A stretch of 56,851 nt of DNA from Scytonema sp. UIC 10036 (GTDB taxonomy: Bacteria > Cyanobacteriota > Cyanobacteriia > Cyanobacteriales > Nostocaceae). Position 1 is the first letter of the stretch. Every line of letters begins with the position of its first letter. The DNA lies in contig NZ_WJFC01000076.1 in assembly GCF_009725235.1 (NCBI RefSeq), positions 1 to 56,851 of the forward strand, in the 5' to 3' direction. The position numbers and the translations under genes were made by a program. A model generated the notes under the pieces. That model was not told the origin of the DNA, did no database searches, and saw nothing but the letters and a program-made list of their open reading frames with translations. Below, one piece after another: positions 1-9,058 of this stretch.

Positions 1-33
1 CCTACCCCCTACCCCCTACCCCCTATTCCCTAC
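1..33. repeat. Heptanucleotide tandem repeat (TACCCCC)n
   Basis: About three and a half copies of the 7-base unit TACCCCC start the window. The stop codon of the neighbouring minus-strand pentapeptide gene lies at the edge of the repeat. It is one of at least eight heptamer tracts here, matching the STRR class described from heterocystous cyanobacteria. Confidence 0.75.
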
Positions 34-1375
34 TCTGCTTTGCCCAAATGCTAAATTCTTCTGGCACAAATTTTCTATATAGGGGGTATCGTTTTAGCTG
101 CTTCTGTGCGAGGTAAACATAGTCACAAATTGCGTCTTTCAGTTGAGTCGTTTTATCTATTTGCCATGCTTCCAAACAAGCTCCTGTGAGCTTTGCTTGT
201 CGAAAATCCGCTTTTATTGCTCTCGCTTTCGTCAGGTTTGCTCCTTCCAAGTCCGCACATTCAAATGTTGCTTCACTGATATCTGCTTCTGTAAAATCAG
301 CATTTCGGAGATCTGCACCCAAAAGGTTAGCACCTTTGAGGTTACAACCCGCAAAAGAGTCTTTTGAAACCCTTTTTGTCACAACCACATTTCTCACTTG
401 TGAATGGGACAAAATTGTATTATCAACTTTCGCTGTCTCAAGGTGTTGCGCTAAATGAAAGTGAGTGCGCTTTAGTATAGCATTTGTAAAATCAGTATTT
501 TTTAAGGTAGCATGAGCAAAATCAGCATGAGTTAAGTCAGCCCCCTTAAAACTGGTTCCCAATCTAGCCATAATAGCGATCGCAATCTTCCGCATCCAGC
601 TAAATGTTTTATCTTCTGCCAATATTTGCCTTACTATATATCTAACTATCATCGCAGCACCAGCAATTCCAAAAGCCGTTGCCATAACGGTTCCGGATAA
701 AGCTTCAGCTTTAGGTAAGGATAAGATGGCATCGTTACGAAGAAACCGAACCACTGGAATACCGAGTGTAACTCCAAGTAAAGAACCTTGGATAGCGGTA
801 CCTATAGTTGCACATGCAGTTACCAATACAGCTAGAACTCCGTATAACATCTCAGACATTGTTACAGCTATAACAGAAACAGCGATCGCAATTGTACAAA
901 ATCCCACAGCTATACCAGCTGCAACTATTCCAGCACTAACCCCAACAAAGTTGCCTGTAGTTACCCCAAATATAACCCCAAATATAACTCCAGTTGCTGC
1001 GATCGTTCCCAAAGCCGCCTTTAAGTTATGAGGAATATTAAAAAGTATATAGACAGCAAACAATTCTGAAACGAGTGTTGCTGACAAGATTTTTCTTGGG
1101 GTTACTGTCAAGGGAAAAAGTACACAGCCAAAAAAAACAATAGCAAATATAGCCGTCAAGCCCAAGAGTGCTGACAGAACGACTGCTATAAATACCAAAC
1201 GCATTGCCTGACGCGGCTGTATACCAGCTGTTGCCTGACAGAAATTAGCACCTGTAAGAGTAGCATTGGTAAAATCTGCACCACGAATGTCCGAACGAAA
1301 AAAGTTAGCATCCGTAAGGTCAGCTCCTCTAAAGGAACAACCTCGCAGGTCTTTGTCTGAAAAGCCGTGAGCCAT
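23..1375 (-). CDS. Membrane-associated pentapeptide-repeat protein
   Basis: A protein of about 450 residues. Runs of A(D/N)LXX/ADFXX pentapeptides lie at residues ~10-50, again at ~275-310 and ~345-400, flanking a central block (~60-260) of strongly hydrophobic, Gly/Ala/Val-rich segments that look like five or six membrane spans. Pentapeptide repeats fold as a right-handed beta-helix; the biochemical role of the membrane-anchored cyanobacterial forms is unknown. I chose the ATG at 1375 over an upstream TTG at 1387; neither has a clear Shine-Dalgarno sequence. The stop is at the edge of a heptamer repeat, so the C-terminus may have been altered by repeat growth. It appears monocistronic; psbA upstream is on the same strand but separated by repeats and a hairpin. 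Confidence 0.85.
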   Translation of the reverse strand: MAHGFSDKDLRGCSFRGADLTDANFFRSDIRGADFTNATLTGANFCQATAGIQPRQAMRLVFIAVVLSALLGLTAIFAIVFFGCVLFPLTVTPRKILSATLVSELFAVYILFNIPHNLKAALGTIAATGVIFGVIFGVTTGNFVGVSAGIVAAGIAVGFCTIAIAVSVIAVTMSEMLYGVLAVLVTACATIGTAIQGSLLGVTLGIPVVRFLRNDAILSLPKAEALSGTVMATAFGIAGAAMIVRYIVRQILAEDKTFSWMRKIAIAIMARLGTSFKGADLTHADFAHATLKNTDFTNAILKRTHFHLAQHLETAKVDNTILSHSQVRNVVVTKRVSKDSFAGCNLKGANLLGADLRNADFTEADISEATFECADLEGANLTKARAIKADFRQAKLTGACLEAWQIDKTTQLKDAICDYVYLAQKQLKRYPLYRKFVPEEFSIWAKQSRE

Positions 1376-1475
1376 GATGAATGGCAACTAAATGATAAAC
1401 TTAGATTATCGCTTTTTTTTGGTGTTTATAGTACCCAGAAGGGGAATTTTGGATGTACTGATGTGGATTTCATTC

Positions 1476-1656
1476 CTCATCTCGTTCCCAGGCTCAGCCT
1501 GGGAATGCCTTTCAAGAGGCTCCGCCTCCTGATTTAGCTCAAACGCGAGGCAGAGCCTCTGCATTCCCAGGTAGAACCTGGGAACGAGAAAGGTAGAACC
1601 TGGGAACGAGAAAGGTAGAACCTGGGAACGAGAAAGGTAGAACCTGGGAACGAGAA
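1476..1656. repeat. Palindromic GC-rich repeat plus 4 x 22-bp tandem array
   Basis: The 357-bp gap 1388-1744 has no gene. It holds a dispersed palindromic repeat (ctcgttcccagg...cctgggaatgcc and gaggctccgcctcc) followed by four perfect 22-bp units at 1569-1590, 1591-1612, 1613-1634 and 1635-1656. Each unit carries the half palindrome cctgggaacgag. Related palindromes occur at 30238-30296 and inside the element at 31894-32090. Confidence 0.8.
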
Positions 1657-1670
1657 AACGAGAAACGGAT

Positions 1671-1699
1671 AAAGCGCCCCCCTTACAGGAGAGCGCTTT
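1671..1699 (-). terminator. Candidate psbA transcript-end hairpin
   Basis: AAAGCGC (1671-1677) and GCGCTTT (1693-1699) form a perfect 7-bp stem 45 bases beyond the psbA stop on the minus strand. There is no long U tract after it, so it may be an RNA-stabilising hairpin or a weak terminator. Confidence 0.4.
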
Positions 1700-1744
1700 C
1701 TACCTCGCTTATTTTCAATACCTTCCGGTCGCGTCAGGCAATAA

Positions 1745-2827
1745 TTAACCGTTGATAGCAGGAGCGCTGATTGCAACAGGAGCGACTTCGTTTGCAGCTA
1801 AGTCGAGGGGGAAGTTGTGAGCGTTGCGCTCGTGCATCACTTCCATACCGAGGTTAGCGCGGTTGAGGATGTCTGCCCAGGTGCCAATCGCACGACCTTG
1901 TGAGTCAAGTACGGATTGGTTGAAGTTGAAGCCGTTGAGGTTGAACGCCATGGTGCTGATACCCAGTGCCGTGAACCAGATGCCTACTACTGGCCATGCT
2001 GCCAAGAAGAAGTGCAAGGAACGGCTGTTGTTGAAGCTGGCGTATTGGAAGATAAGCCTTCCGAAGTAGCCGTGTGCGGCGACGATGTTGTAGGTCTCTT
2101 CTTCTTGTCCGAACTTGTAACCGTAGTTCTGAGATTCGGTTTCGGTTGTTTCACGAACTAAGGAGGAGGTTACCAATGAACCGTGCATTGCACTGAACAA
2201 GCTACCACCGAATACACCTGCTACACCTAATTGGTGGAAGGGGTGCATGAGGATGTTGTGCTCTGCTTGGAACACCAACATGAAGTTGAAGGTTCCAGAG
2301 ATACCCAAGGGCATACCGTCAGAGAAGGAACCTTGACCAATGGGGTAGATTAAGAACACTGCTGTTGCAGCAGCAACAGGTGCGCTGAATGCTACACAGA
2401 TCCAAGGACGCATTCCCAAGCGGTAGGACAATTCCCACTCACGACCTAAGTAGCAGAAGACGCCAATCAGGAAGTGGAAAACTACCAACTGGTATGGGCC
2501 ACCGTTGTACAACCACTCATCTAAGGAAGCGGCTTCCCAAATGGGGTAGAAGTGAAGACCAATTGCGTTGGAAGAAGGAACAACCGCACCAGAGATGATG
2601 TTGTTACCGTAGAGTAAGGAACCTGCAACAGGCTCGCGGATACCATCGATGTCTACTGGTGGTGCTGCGATGAATGCGATGATGAAGCAGATTGCAGCCG
2701 AGAGCAGTGTAGGAATCATCAATACGCCGAACCAGCCAACGTAAAGGCGGTTTTCGGTGGAGGTGATCCAGTTACAGAACTGCTCCCATACGTTTGCGCT
2801 TTCGCGACGTTGTAAGGTTGCTGTCAT
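1745..2827 (-). CDS. psbA: Photosystem II reaction centre protein D1 (Glu130 form)
   Basis: A 360-residue D1 protein, full family length, starting [10 protein letters not shown]; the in-frame extension upstream to 2884 is 5' UTR. D1 with D2 binds P680, pheophytin, QB and the Mn4CaO5 cluster in the thylakoid. Functional residues are present: Tyr161 (YZ), His190, His198, His215, His272, Ser264, and Mn/Ca ligands Asp170, Glu189, His332, Glu333, His337, Asp342 and Ala344. The 16-residue tail after Ala344 is the extension removed by CtpA. Residue 130 is Glu, which in characterised cyanobacteria marks the high-light D1 form rather than the Gln130 form. Cyanobacteria usually carry several psbA copies, so this is probably one of a family. 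Confidence 0.98.
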   Translation of the reverse strand: MTATLQRRESANVWEQFCNWITSTENRLYVGWFGVLMIPTLLSAAICFIIAFIAAPPVDIDGIREPVAGSLLYGNNIISGAVVPSSNAIGLHFYPIWEAASLDEWLYNGGPYQLVVFHFLIGVFCYLGREWELSYRLGMRPWICVAFSAPVAAATAVFLIYPIGQGSFSDGMPLGISGTFNFMLVFQAEHNILMHPFHQLGVAGVFGGSLFSAMHGSLVTSSLVRETTETESQNYGYKFGQEEETYNIVAAHGYFGRLIFQYASFNNSRSLHFFLAAWPVVGIWFTALGISTMAFNLNGFNFNQSVLDSQGRAIGTWADILNRANLGMEVMHERNAHNFPLDLAANEVAPVAISAPAING

Positions 2828-2888
2828 GGTTCTATGATTGCAGTTACTTCTTATGAATGAATCAGGCTTTTTGTTTGCCTGCATTTTT

Positions 2889-2917
2889 AATTTACATCTG
2901 TTTACTTAACTTTACAA
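2889..2917 (-). promoter_or_regulatory. Candidate psbA promoter (-35/-10)
   Basis: On the minus strand TTGTAA (complement of 2912-2917) is followed after 17 bases by TAAATT (complement of 2889-2894), each matching the sigma70-type consensus at 4 of 6 positions. Transcription would start near 2882, giving a leader of about 50 bases, similar to known psbA leaders. Found by eye only. Confidence 0.35.
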
Positions 2918-3040
2918 TACAATTAAGTTTAGTAAAAGTGATGTGAAATATTAGCTTTAGTTATGATTCATGAGTTGGGCTTCGAGCGGAAGCCAACCGC
3001 CTACGGGAAGACAGCCGTGTCGCGTTCAACCTTTAATAGT

Positions 3041-3122
3041 TAAAAAAAAATAAGGACAGGCAAAATGCTTATCCCACAAAAAATTGCTACATTTGTGAGG
3101 TAAGATGTTTCGCCTATCCTTT
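3041..3122 (-). terminator. Rho-independent terminator of the glycan cluster
   Basis: Arms at about 3052-3073 (aaggacaggcaaaatgctta) and 3100-3122 pair imperfectly over about 22 bp. On the minus strand the stem is followed by nine T residues (A run 3042-3050). It lies just after the stop of the glycosyltransferase at 3148, the last gene of the minus-strand cluster. Confidence 0.7.
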
Positions 3123-3147
3123 CCGCAAAAGATGAAGTTACCAAATC

Positions 3148-4206
3148 TCAAACCTTGGATAATTCGGGAGTTGAAGCTTTTTGACTTTGTATGGGAGTTA
3201 GCTGTAACTTTCTTTGAGGTAAGAGTTGGGCATAGCGGTTTGTCAAATAGCGGTTAAGCTTCTTATCTAAAAAACTGAGAACTTTTTTCAATGGTGGGTT
3301 CTCAAACCCAAAGCTCAAGCGACGGACTAAGGGTTTGTTAATCGTTGCTCTGCGCCTCCATCCCAACTTTTTACACTTGGTTTTAAAATACCCGTCTTCC
3401 GCTAAGTTCCATTTTTCCCGAATGTGTTTTAAGCTTTCTAGAGTCCATGCATCACTCCAACGCAGCATATAAAAATGTATGTCTGTCCATTCTAGTGGAG
3501 GACCGGGGACATACGTGACAATACAATCAGGCTCAAAATAAACTTTCCCTCCTGCTTGAGCTACGGTTAAACAGAAATCAAGATGCTCTTTGGTGCAGAG
3601 CATTTCTTCGTCTAAATAACCGATCTGCTCAAATATCTCCGTGCGAACCAGTACGCAGTGAAACTCTGCTAACTCTGTTTGAGTTCGCTTCAGTTGGGGA
3701 AGTACATCTCTTACCATCTGCTTTTGCTTGTACATCTTTTCACGCAGATGTTGTTTGCCTTTAATATCGGTGACAATGCGGCACTCTCCACCTGCAAAGT
3801 GAACAATTTCATGTACTGGTTCTTTTTCGCACATTAAAGGACCGACGACTGTAGCCCCTGTCTCTTCAGCACAATTCACTAAGGCTTGCAGCCAACCGGG
3901 TGACACTATAATGTCGTTATCGGCAAATACTACGTATTTGGTGTTGACTTGGCTCAAACCAATGTTTCGAGCATGATTGGGTGATAGGTAATAATCTGTC
4001 CGAATAATTTGGAATTGCTTTTCTCGTGCTTGGGTTTCAAGGTAAGACCGAACTTTAGCTGGTGAATTCCCATCAACGTAAATTAACTTGAAGGGTATGT
4101 CTGTGTGTTGGTAAATACTTTCTAGCGATTGTTGAGTGCAGCTAAAACGTTCGCGGGGGACAACGACGATGGTTACTAGGGGTTTTTCTGTTGTTGATAA
4201 TTTCAT
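3148..4206 (-). CDS. Glycosyltransferase family 2
   Basis: A 352-residue soluble GT-A glycosyltransferase. Its N-terminal strand (VTIVVV) is followed by YVDGN at 43-47 and by the acidic ADND at 95-98, the place of the metal/nucleotide-sugar binding DXD motif. A conserved acceptor-side segment LDEEMLCTKEHLDFC comes later. It probably transfers a sugar from a nucleotide donor to a growing glycan; donor and acceptor cannot be read from sequence. It is the last gene of a same-strand set with GT4, phosphatase, ABC exporter and two more glycosyltransferases. A heptamer repeat tract begins a few bases upstream of the ATG, and no Shine-Dalgarno sequence is visible, so expression may depend on an atypical leader. 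Confidence 0.88.
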   Translation of the reverse strand: MKLSTTEKPLVTIVVVPRERFSCTQQSLESIYQHTDIPFKLIYVDGNSPAKVRSYLETQAREKQFQIIRTDYYLSPNHARNIGLSQVNTKYVVFADNDIIVSPGWLQALVNCAEETGATVVGPLMCEKEPVHEIVHFAGGECRIVTDIKGKQHLREKMYKQKQMVRDVLPQLKRTQTELAEFHCVLVRTEIFEQIGYLDEEMLCTKEHLDFCLTVAQAGGKVYFEPDCIVTYVPGPPLEWTDIHFYMLRWSDAWTLESLKHIREKWNLAEDGYFKTKCKKLGWRRRATINKPLVRRLSFGFENPPLKKVLSFLDKKLNRYLTNRYAQLLPQRKLQLTPIQSQKASTPELSKV

Positions 4207-4212
4207 AGTTAT

Positions 4213-4375
4213 GATTTTGGATTTTGATTAATCGATTTTGGATTTTGGATTTTGGATTTTGGATTTTGGATTAATCGATTTTGGATTTTGATTTTGCATT
4301 AATCGATTTTGGATTTGGATTTTGATTTGATTTTGGATTTTGGATTTTGATTTTGGATTAATCGATTTTGATTGG
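4213..4375. repeat. ATTTTGG-type heptamer repeat tract in gap 4207-4545
   Basis: An imperfect tract of ATTTTGG units interspersed with ATTAATCG (containing AATCGATT). It fills most of the 339-bp gap between two glycosyltransferase genes and reaches almost to the downstream gene's start codon. The remainder (4376-4545) shows no recognisable gene; a short CCAAAATC/TAAAATC run sits at 4508-4540. Confidence 0.8.
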
Positions 4376-4545
4376 AAAAGCTTTACTTCAGTTACGATTA
4401 ATCAACTATCTTTACATTTTTCGCAATTAGTATTAAGGAAGGTTTTCCTACCACAGTGAAAAAAATGTGACAGACCGTAGCATAAAATGTAGTCTCAGCA
4501 AAGCTTTCCCAATCCAAAATCTAAAATCTAAAATCCAAAATGGTA

Positions 4546-5835
4546 TTAGATGTGGTTTAGAGCAAAGGGTTGTTCTAAGAAGGATTCTGGGGTTGATTGT
4601 GGATTGAGTAGTTGTTGATAGATCTCTACTAGTTCATTGTTGAGTTTGTTCATGTCATATTTTTCTTGGACACGCATCCGACCAGCACGACCCATCTGTT
4701 CCCATATTTCTGGATGTGAAATAAGATAGTTTAATTTCTCGGCTATGGCGTCAGCATCTCGTTCTGGAACGAGAAATCCGGAAATTCCATCTTGTACTAA
4801 TTCGGGAATTCCACCGTGAAAGGTACTAATTACGGGTAGTCCCATTGCCATTGCTTCTTTTAGGGTGTTAACTGGTGCATCTTGGTTTCCATCTGATGCA
4901 GTGATGCTCGGAGCTATAAATATATGGCTGTTGTTGAGAATCTCAATAATTTCTTGCTGCTGTTTCCACCCTACGAGGTTGACAATGTGGCTGATATTGA
5001 GTTCTGCAATTATATTCTGAAAATGTTCTTTTAAAGGGCCATCACCTATAATATTATATTCTATGTTTTGGCGATCGCTAGCTAGTTTGGCAATGGCACG
5101 GATAGAATATTCTATTCCTTTTTTTTCTACTAGGCGACCTGTTGTTGCTATTCTTACTCTTTTATCGCTTGGTAAATAGCGTGGGGTGAAGGCAAATTTA
5201 CTACAATCGATTCCGGAACCGTGAACAACTATTTTCTTGGGATTGCAACCTAGCGCAAGCGCACGATTGCGAAAAAATTCACAGTTGGCGAGGAAAAAAT
5301 CTCCTTCTTGGAAAAGTTGTTCGTAAACGCGATCGCCTTGTTCTTGAACATAGCTGCTGATATCTATTCCGCGAAATGTAGTTATCAGTTTGCCCTGAAG
5401 TAAATCTGTTTGTCGAAACACCAAACCCATAGGTCCTAAGGTTCCAAACTGACAGTGAATAATATCGTATGACTTATCCTTTAATAACGGTATCGCTCTA
5501 TAAAACCACTTTAATGACATCACTTGCTGACCGTATTTAAATATGTTCAGCAATTGCAAGCAGGACAAAGAGCCTTTATCTAGATTTGCTAACAGTAATC
5601 CCAGAGCTTTGAGAAGACGCCTCAAATAATTTTCTGGTCTAGTAGGGGGGTAGTAAGTGCGTTCTAGCAGGCGATATTCTTCTATAATAGGATGCACTTT
5701 AGAAAGGTTTTCTGGAGGACCGTTGAGGGCATGGATGTGAACTTCATGTCCGCGATCTATAAGACCGGTAATTTGGTTTAAAATGAAGGCTTCTGATAAA
5801 ACAGGAAACCGCCAAACTAAAAATGCTATTTTCAT
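4546..5835 (-). CDS. Glycosyltransferase family 4
   Basis: A 429-residue GT-B enzyme of the WcaL/colanic-acid type. The N-terminal domain opens with KIAFLVWRFPVLSEAF and contains HCQFGTLGP. The C-terminal donor domain has TTGRLVEKKG, IIGDGPL and the family motif around EAMAMGLPVIST...GGIPELV, with the retaining-GT4 E(x7)E. An AAGGAT ribosome binding site lies 8 bases before the ATG. It acts in the cytoplasm on a polysaccharide or glycolipid. The 211-bp gap before it (5836-6046) holds dispersed repeats such as gcgctttagcgcatg, so it may be transcribed apart from the phosphatase gene. Confidence 0.92.
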   Translation of the reverse strand: MKIAFLVWRFPVLSEAFILNQITGLIDRGHEVHIHALNGPPENLSKVHPIIEEYRLLERTYYPPTRPENYLRRLLKALGLLLANLDKGSLSCLQLLNIFKYGQQVMSLKWFYRAIPLLKDKSYDIIHCQFGTLGPMGLVFRQTDLLQGKLITTFRGIDISSYVQEQGDRVYEQLFQEGDFFLANCEFFRNRALALGCNPKKIVVHGSGIDCSKFAFTPRYLPSDKRVRIATTGRLVEKKGIEYSIRAIAKLASDRQNIEYNIIGDGPLKEHFQNIIAELNISHIVNLVGWKQQQEIIEILNNSHIFIAPSITASDGNQDAPVNTLKEAMAMGLPVISTFHGGIPELVQDGISGFLVPERDADAIAEKLNYLISHPEIWEQMGRAGRMRVQEKYDMNKLNNELVEIYQQLLNPQSTPESFLEQPFALNHI

Positions 5836-6046
5836 ACGATGAATCCTTGTAAGTTTGTAGTAGCGCTTTAGCGCATGTATTCTAACTACGGGTCAAATTT
5901 CGTTACATATTCCCTTTGCTCGCGAAAATTACCAATTACTGTCCTATGTTCGTGGGCTTTAGCCCTACCTACGCCTAGTTTTATGTTGGTGGGCTAGTTT
6001 GTAGCGGCGATGCATGCGAAGACAGCGCAACTACAAACTAAAAGAG

Positions 6047-7150
6047 TCAGGAGGGAGTAGGAATAACATTTTTGTTGTCCAGCAATTTAAAAAGTAAATC
6101 TTTGTCAGCGATTGAGACATTCATTGCTTGAAGTATGGGAATGCCTTGAGATTCAGGATAATGGAGAAAACTAATTGTCTCTGGATGTAATTGCAATCGC
6201 CGAAGTTGTTCGGGATTTAGACTCAGTGCTTGATTAATAAAGTATTTGATGATGCGATCGCAACCTACAACAAGTCCTGTCGATAGCTGCTCGTCATTTG
6301 CACCAACGGATACAAGGGCTTGATATTTGTCAGTCTCGGCATTCACACTAAAATCTATACCTACTCCTTTAAGCAACTGAACCAGATGCTGAATCCGTTC
6401 TACAGAAGTTGATTGTGATGGCAAGAGCATTAGGCGCAAACCTTGGTCGCTTTTTTGGAGTTTGGGTAAGTCTTCTTCTATATGGGAGGTAAGGTTCACT
6501 CCAACTAATTGACTGGACTCTAAAGAACCATCTGGAAAATCCAATATACTAATACCACAATTAGACTGCTGAATGCAATGATAGCGATCCGGACTCACAC
6601 CAATCGCAGTATGAATCAAGGCACGGTTAGTACCTCCGTGAGCAACAAGCAATACAGTCTGACCGACGTGGCGGGATAAGACTTCCTGCCAAAATTGTCG
6701 CACTCGTTCGTAAAGGTCCAAAGCGGGGTAAAAGTACGAAGGAGAATGAGGAAGTTCCATAAAAAATTCATGGGGGCGCTGTTTCCAAGTGCGGTACTCA
6801 TGTCCAAATCTTTCATGCACGTATTGGAATGCCAAACCCTCCCAAATTCGCAGATCGGTTTCTTTCAAGAGGTCACTGACACAGATTGTCTTTAGGTCAG
6901 CAGTGGGAGACATAGCCTTCAGTATTTCCCTAGCTGTTTGCTGCGCCCGTCTTAATGGGCTAGAATATACGGCATCAAACGTTAACCCCTTCAAATAAGC
7001 CCCAGTCTTGCTAGCAGCACTGCGCCCTTTCTCGGTCAGAATTGATTCATCACTGCAACCTTGGTAAAGACCAAGGGCATTATAAGTACTTTGTCCGTGA
7101 CGAACGAGAACTACGCGGGTTCCTTGGTTTTGCTCAGGCTTCCAGTGCAT
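6047..7150 (-). CDS. Histidine phosphatase (phosphoglycerate-mutase-like) with C-terminal extension
   Basis: 367 residues from the ATG at 7150. The first ~215 residues are a histidine phosphatase: VRHGQ with nucleophile His18, LTEKGRSAA, SPLRRAQQTA, and the second His in LLVAHGGTN. The final ~140 residues have no motif I recognise. I prefer 7150 to the ATG at 7177 because AAAGGAG sits 6 bases before it; this gives a 17-base overlap with the ABC transporter stop, a sign of coupled translation. In a glycan cluster it may dephosphorylate a sugar or lipid phosphate, which is inference from position. Confidence 0.88.
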   Translation of the reverse strand: MHWKPEQNQGTRVVLVRHGQSTYNALGLYQGCSDESILTEKGRSAASKTGAYLKGLTFDAVYSSPLRRAQQTAREILKAMSPTADLKTICVSDLLKETDLRIWEGLAFQYVHERFGHEYRTWKQRPHEFFMELPHSPSYFYPALDLYERVRQFWQEVLSRHVGQTVLLVAHGGTNRALIHTAIGVSPDRYHCIQQSNCGISILDFPDGSLESSQLVGVNLTSHIEEDLPKLQKSDQGLRLMLLPSQSTSVERIQHLVQLLKGVGIDFSVNAETDKYQALVSVGANDEQLSTGLVVGCDRIIKYFINQALSLNPEQLRRLQLHPETISFLHYPESQGIPILQAMNVSIADKDLLFKLLDNKNVIPTPS

Positions 7151-8993
7151 AGGTATCTCCTTTACGACAACTGCCATTGTTGCTAATATTTTCCAATCTA
7201 TACAAACTTGCGTAACGAGCGCCCAACGCTATGAGTTCGCTATGAGTACCGGACTCTAAAAGGCTTCCATTCTCAATATAAAGAATCAAATCTGCGTTTT
7301 TTACTGCCCTAAGATTGTGAGAGATTATGAATGTTGTCCGTCCTTGAGTCAATCTCTCTAATGCATTACTGACTGCACTGTCACTCGCATTGTCCAACCC
7401 CGTTGTTGGCTCATCAAGGATGACTATTGGTGCTTGACGAATTGCAGCACGAGCGATCGCAACCCTTTGCCTTTGACCTCCAGATAGGGTTGCCCCTCTT
7501 TCTGCTAATATTGTGTCATAACCTTGGGGCAAATTCATGATAAAGTCATGAGCATTTGCTTGACGAGCAGCTTTTTCTACTTCTTGGTTAGTTGCCTCTG
7601 ATTTTCCGTAAGCAATATTTTCCCGCACGCTGACAGCGAACAAAACACTTTCTTGCATAACAGTACTCACTTGCTGTCGGAGAGAGTCCAAAGTGTACTC
7701 GCGTATATCCTGTCCGTCAATTAAAATCCGACCTTCTACAGGATCGTAAAGGCGAAGAATCAGACTCAATAGAGTTGACTTACCGCTTCCTGATGGACCA
7801 ACAACCGCCACTTGTTGACCTGGTTGCACAACAAAGCTAACATTTTTGAGGATAGTTCTCTCTGGTGTGTAAGCAAAAGAGACATTCTCAAACCGTACTG
7901 CTCCAAAAAAAGGATGAGCTTTTTTTGCACTGGGCAAATCTCTCACGCTTGGTTCATATTCTAACAGTTCGACAACTCGCTCGCCAGAAGCAGTTGCTTT
8001 AGCAATTTGCCCCATTTGGTTGGAGAGTTTCCGCATTGGATCGAAAGCATTTTTTAGGTAAGTCATAAAGACTAACAAATCACCAGGACTGAGCGATTTT
8101 TGTAAAACTGCTTGCGAACCCCTCCATAAAACTATAGCAGTTATAATTGCCATTAACACCTGGGCTGTCCGTTCGAGTGCTGCTGACAATCTTAGAGATT
8201 CCGTGACTTCACCTAAACTTTTCTTGTTTTGCTTTGAAAAGATGCTTTTAAGCAAGTTTTGAAGAGAAAGTACCTGCACAACCTTGATAGCACCAATCAT
8301 TTCACCCGTTGTTGACGCCAAAACACCTTCAGAACTTCGATACTTGCTGGCAAATTTGCGGATGCGCTTAACAATCCGGCTGGTCAATATAAAAAACAGG
8401 GGAAAAATAGCCAGTGCTACAAGTGCTAGTTCTCCATTTAGCCATAACATAACTGTCAAGATCGCCGTAAGCGTGACAATATTTGTCACCAAGGGTAAGA
8501 TGGTTTTGACAATTACAAACCGCAATTTTTCAATATCAGTTGTTAATCGAGTGATTAAGTCACCGCTTTTAAACTGTTGGTGAAAAGACAGGGAAAGATA
8601 TTGTAAATGACTAAAAAGATCGGCGCGAACTTCTGATAAAATCTCAACAACAGCTAAAGACATACCATAAGTACTCAAGTAACCTGCTATGCTTGCCAAT
8701 CCGGAGATAACAACGATGGACAAGGCTAACAATGAAAGCAATACCAATGGTTGAAGGCTGGCATTGATGGCAATCCCTATAGAGTTGTTATGGGTAGGTA
8801 CAAGAACGTGGTCGAAAACGTACTTTAAAGGCCAAGGTTCCAACAAGCGGAATCCAGTTTCAATAAGTAATGCAAAGAAAGAAGCTGCAACAAGTTTTTT
8901 TCGCTTGTGGATGTACGGCCATAATTTAGACAATATCCGCCGAATTCCTGGTAAAACGACTTTCAATTCTTTTTCATTAGAGTGATGATCCAT
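7134..8993 (-). CDS. ABC exporter half-transporter (fused permease-ATPase)
   Basis: A 619-residue type-IV ABC exporter with about six membrane spans in residues 30-310, then the nucleotide-binding domain: Walker A GPSGSGKST at 399-407, signature LSGGQ at 503-507, Walker B IVILDE at 523-528 and the H-loop in FIISHN. It should dimerise in the membrane and export a lipid, glycolipid or peptide. The start at 8993 has GGAG 9 bases upstream; the longer frame to 9089 would begin with a Cys-rich stretch unlike the family. Flanked by glycosyltransferases and overlapping the phosphatase gene, it probably flips or exports the cluster's glycoconjugate. It resembles MsbA/HepA-class exporters only at superfamily level. 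Confidence 0.93.
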   Translation of the reverse strand: MDHHSNEKELKVVLPGIRRILSKLWPYIHKRKKLVAASFFALLIETGFRLLEPWPLKYVFDHVLVPTHNNSIGIAINASLQPLVLLSLLALSIVVISGLASIAGYLSTYGMSLAVVEILSEVRADLFSHLQYLSLSFHQQFKSGDLITRLTTDIEKLRFVIVKTILPLVTNIVTLTAILTVMLWLNGELALVALAIFPLFFILTSRIVKRIRKFASKYRSSEGVLASTTGEMIGAIKVVQVLSLQNLLKSIFSKQNKKSLGEVTESLRLSAALERTAQVLMAIITAIVLWRGSQAVLQKSLSPGDLLVFMTYLKNAFDPMRKLSNQMGQIAKATASGERVVELLEYEPSVRDLPSAKKAHPFFGAVRFENVSFAYTPERTILKNVSFVVQPGQQVAVVGPSGSGKSTLLSLILRLYDPVEGRILIDGQDIREYTLDSLRQQVSTVMQESVLFAVSVRENIAYGKSEATNQEVEKAARQANAHDFIMNLPQGYDTILAERGATLSGGQRQRVAIARAAIRQAPIVILDEPTTGLDNASDSAVSNALERLTQGRTTFIISHNLRAVKNADLILYIENGSLLESGTHSELIALGARYASLYRLENISNNGSCRKGDTYALEA

Positions 8994-9058
8994 TGAATAT
9001 TCTCCATAATTCTTTATAATAAATATTCGGTAGATCGTCCCTCTAATATTTGTTGTAA

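Noticed and set aside
726..1031. 101-residue plus-strand frame opposite the pentapeptide gene
   Set aside because: Shadow of the hydrophobic Ala/Ile-rich coding strand; Thr/Pro/Ala low complexity.
1569..1656. CRISPR array
   Set aside because: Four 22-bp units are contiguous and identical with no spacers and no cas genes.
1824..2161. Antisense frames within psbA
   Set aside because: Explained by codon bias of the conserved D1 gene on the other strand.
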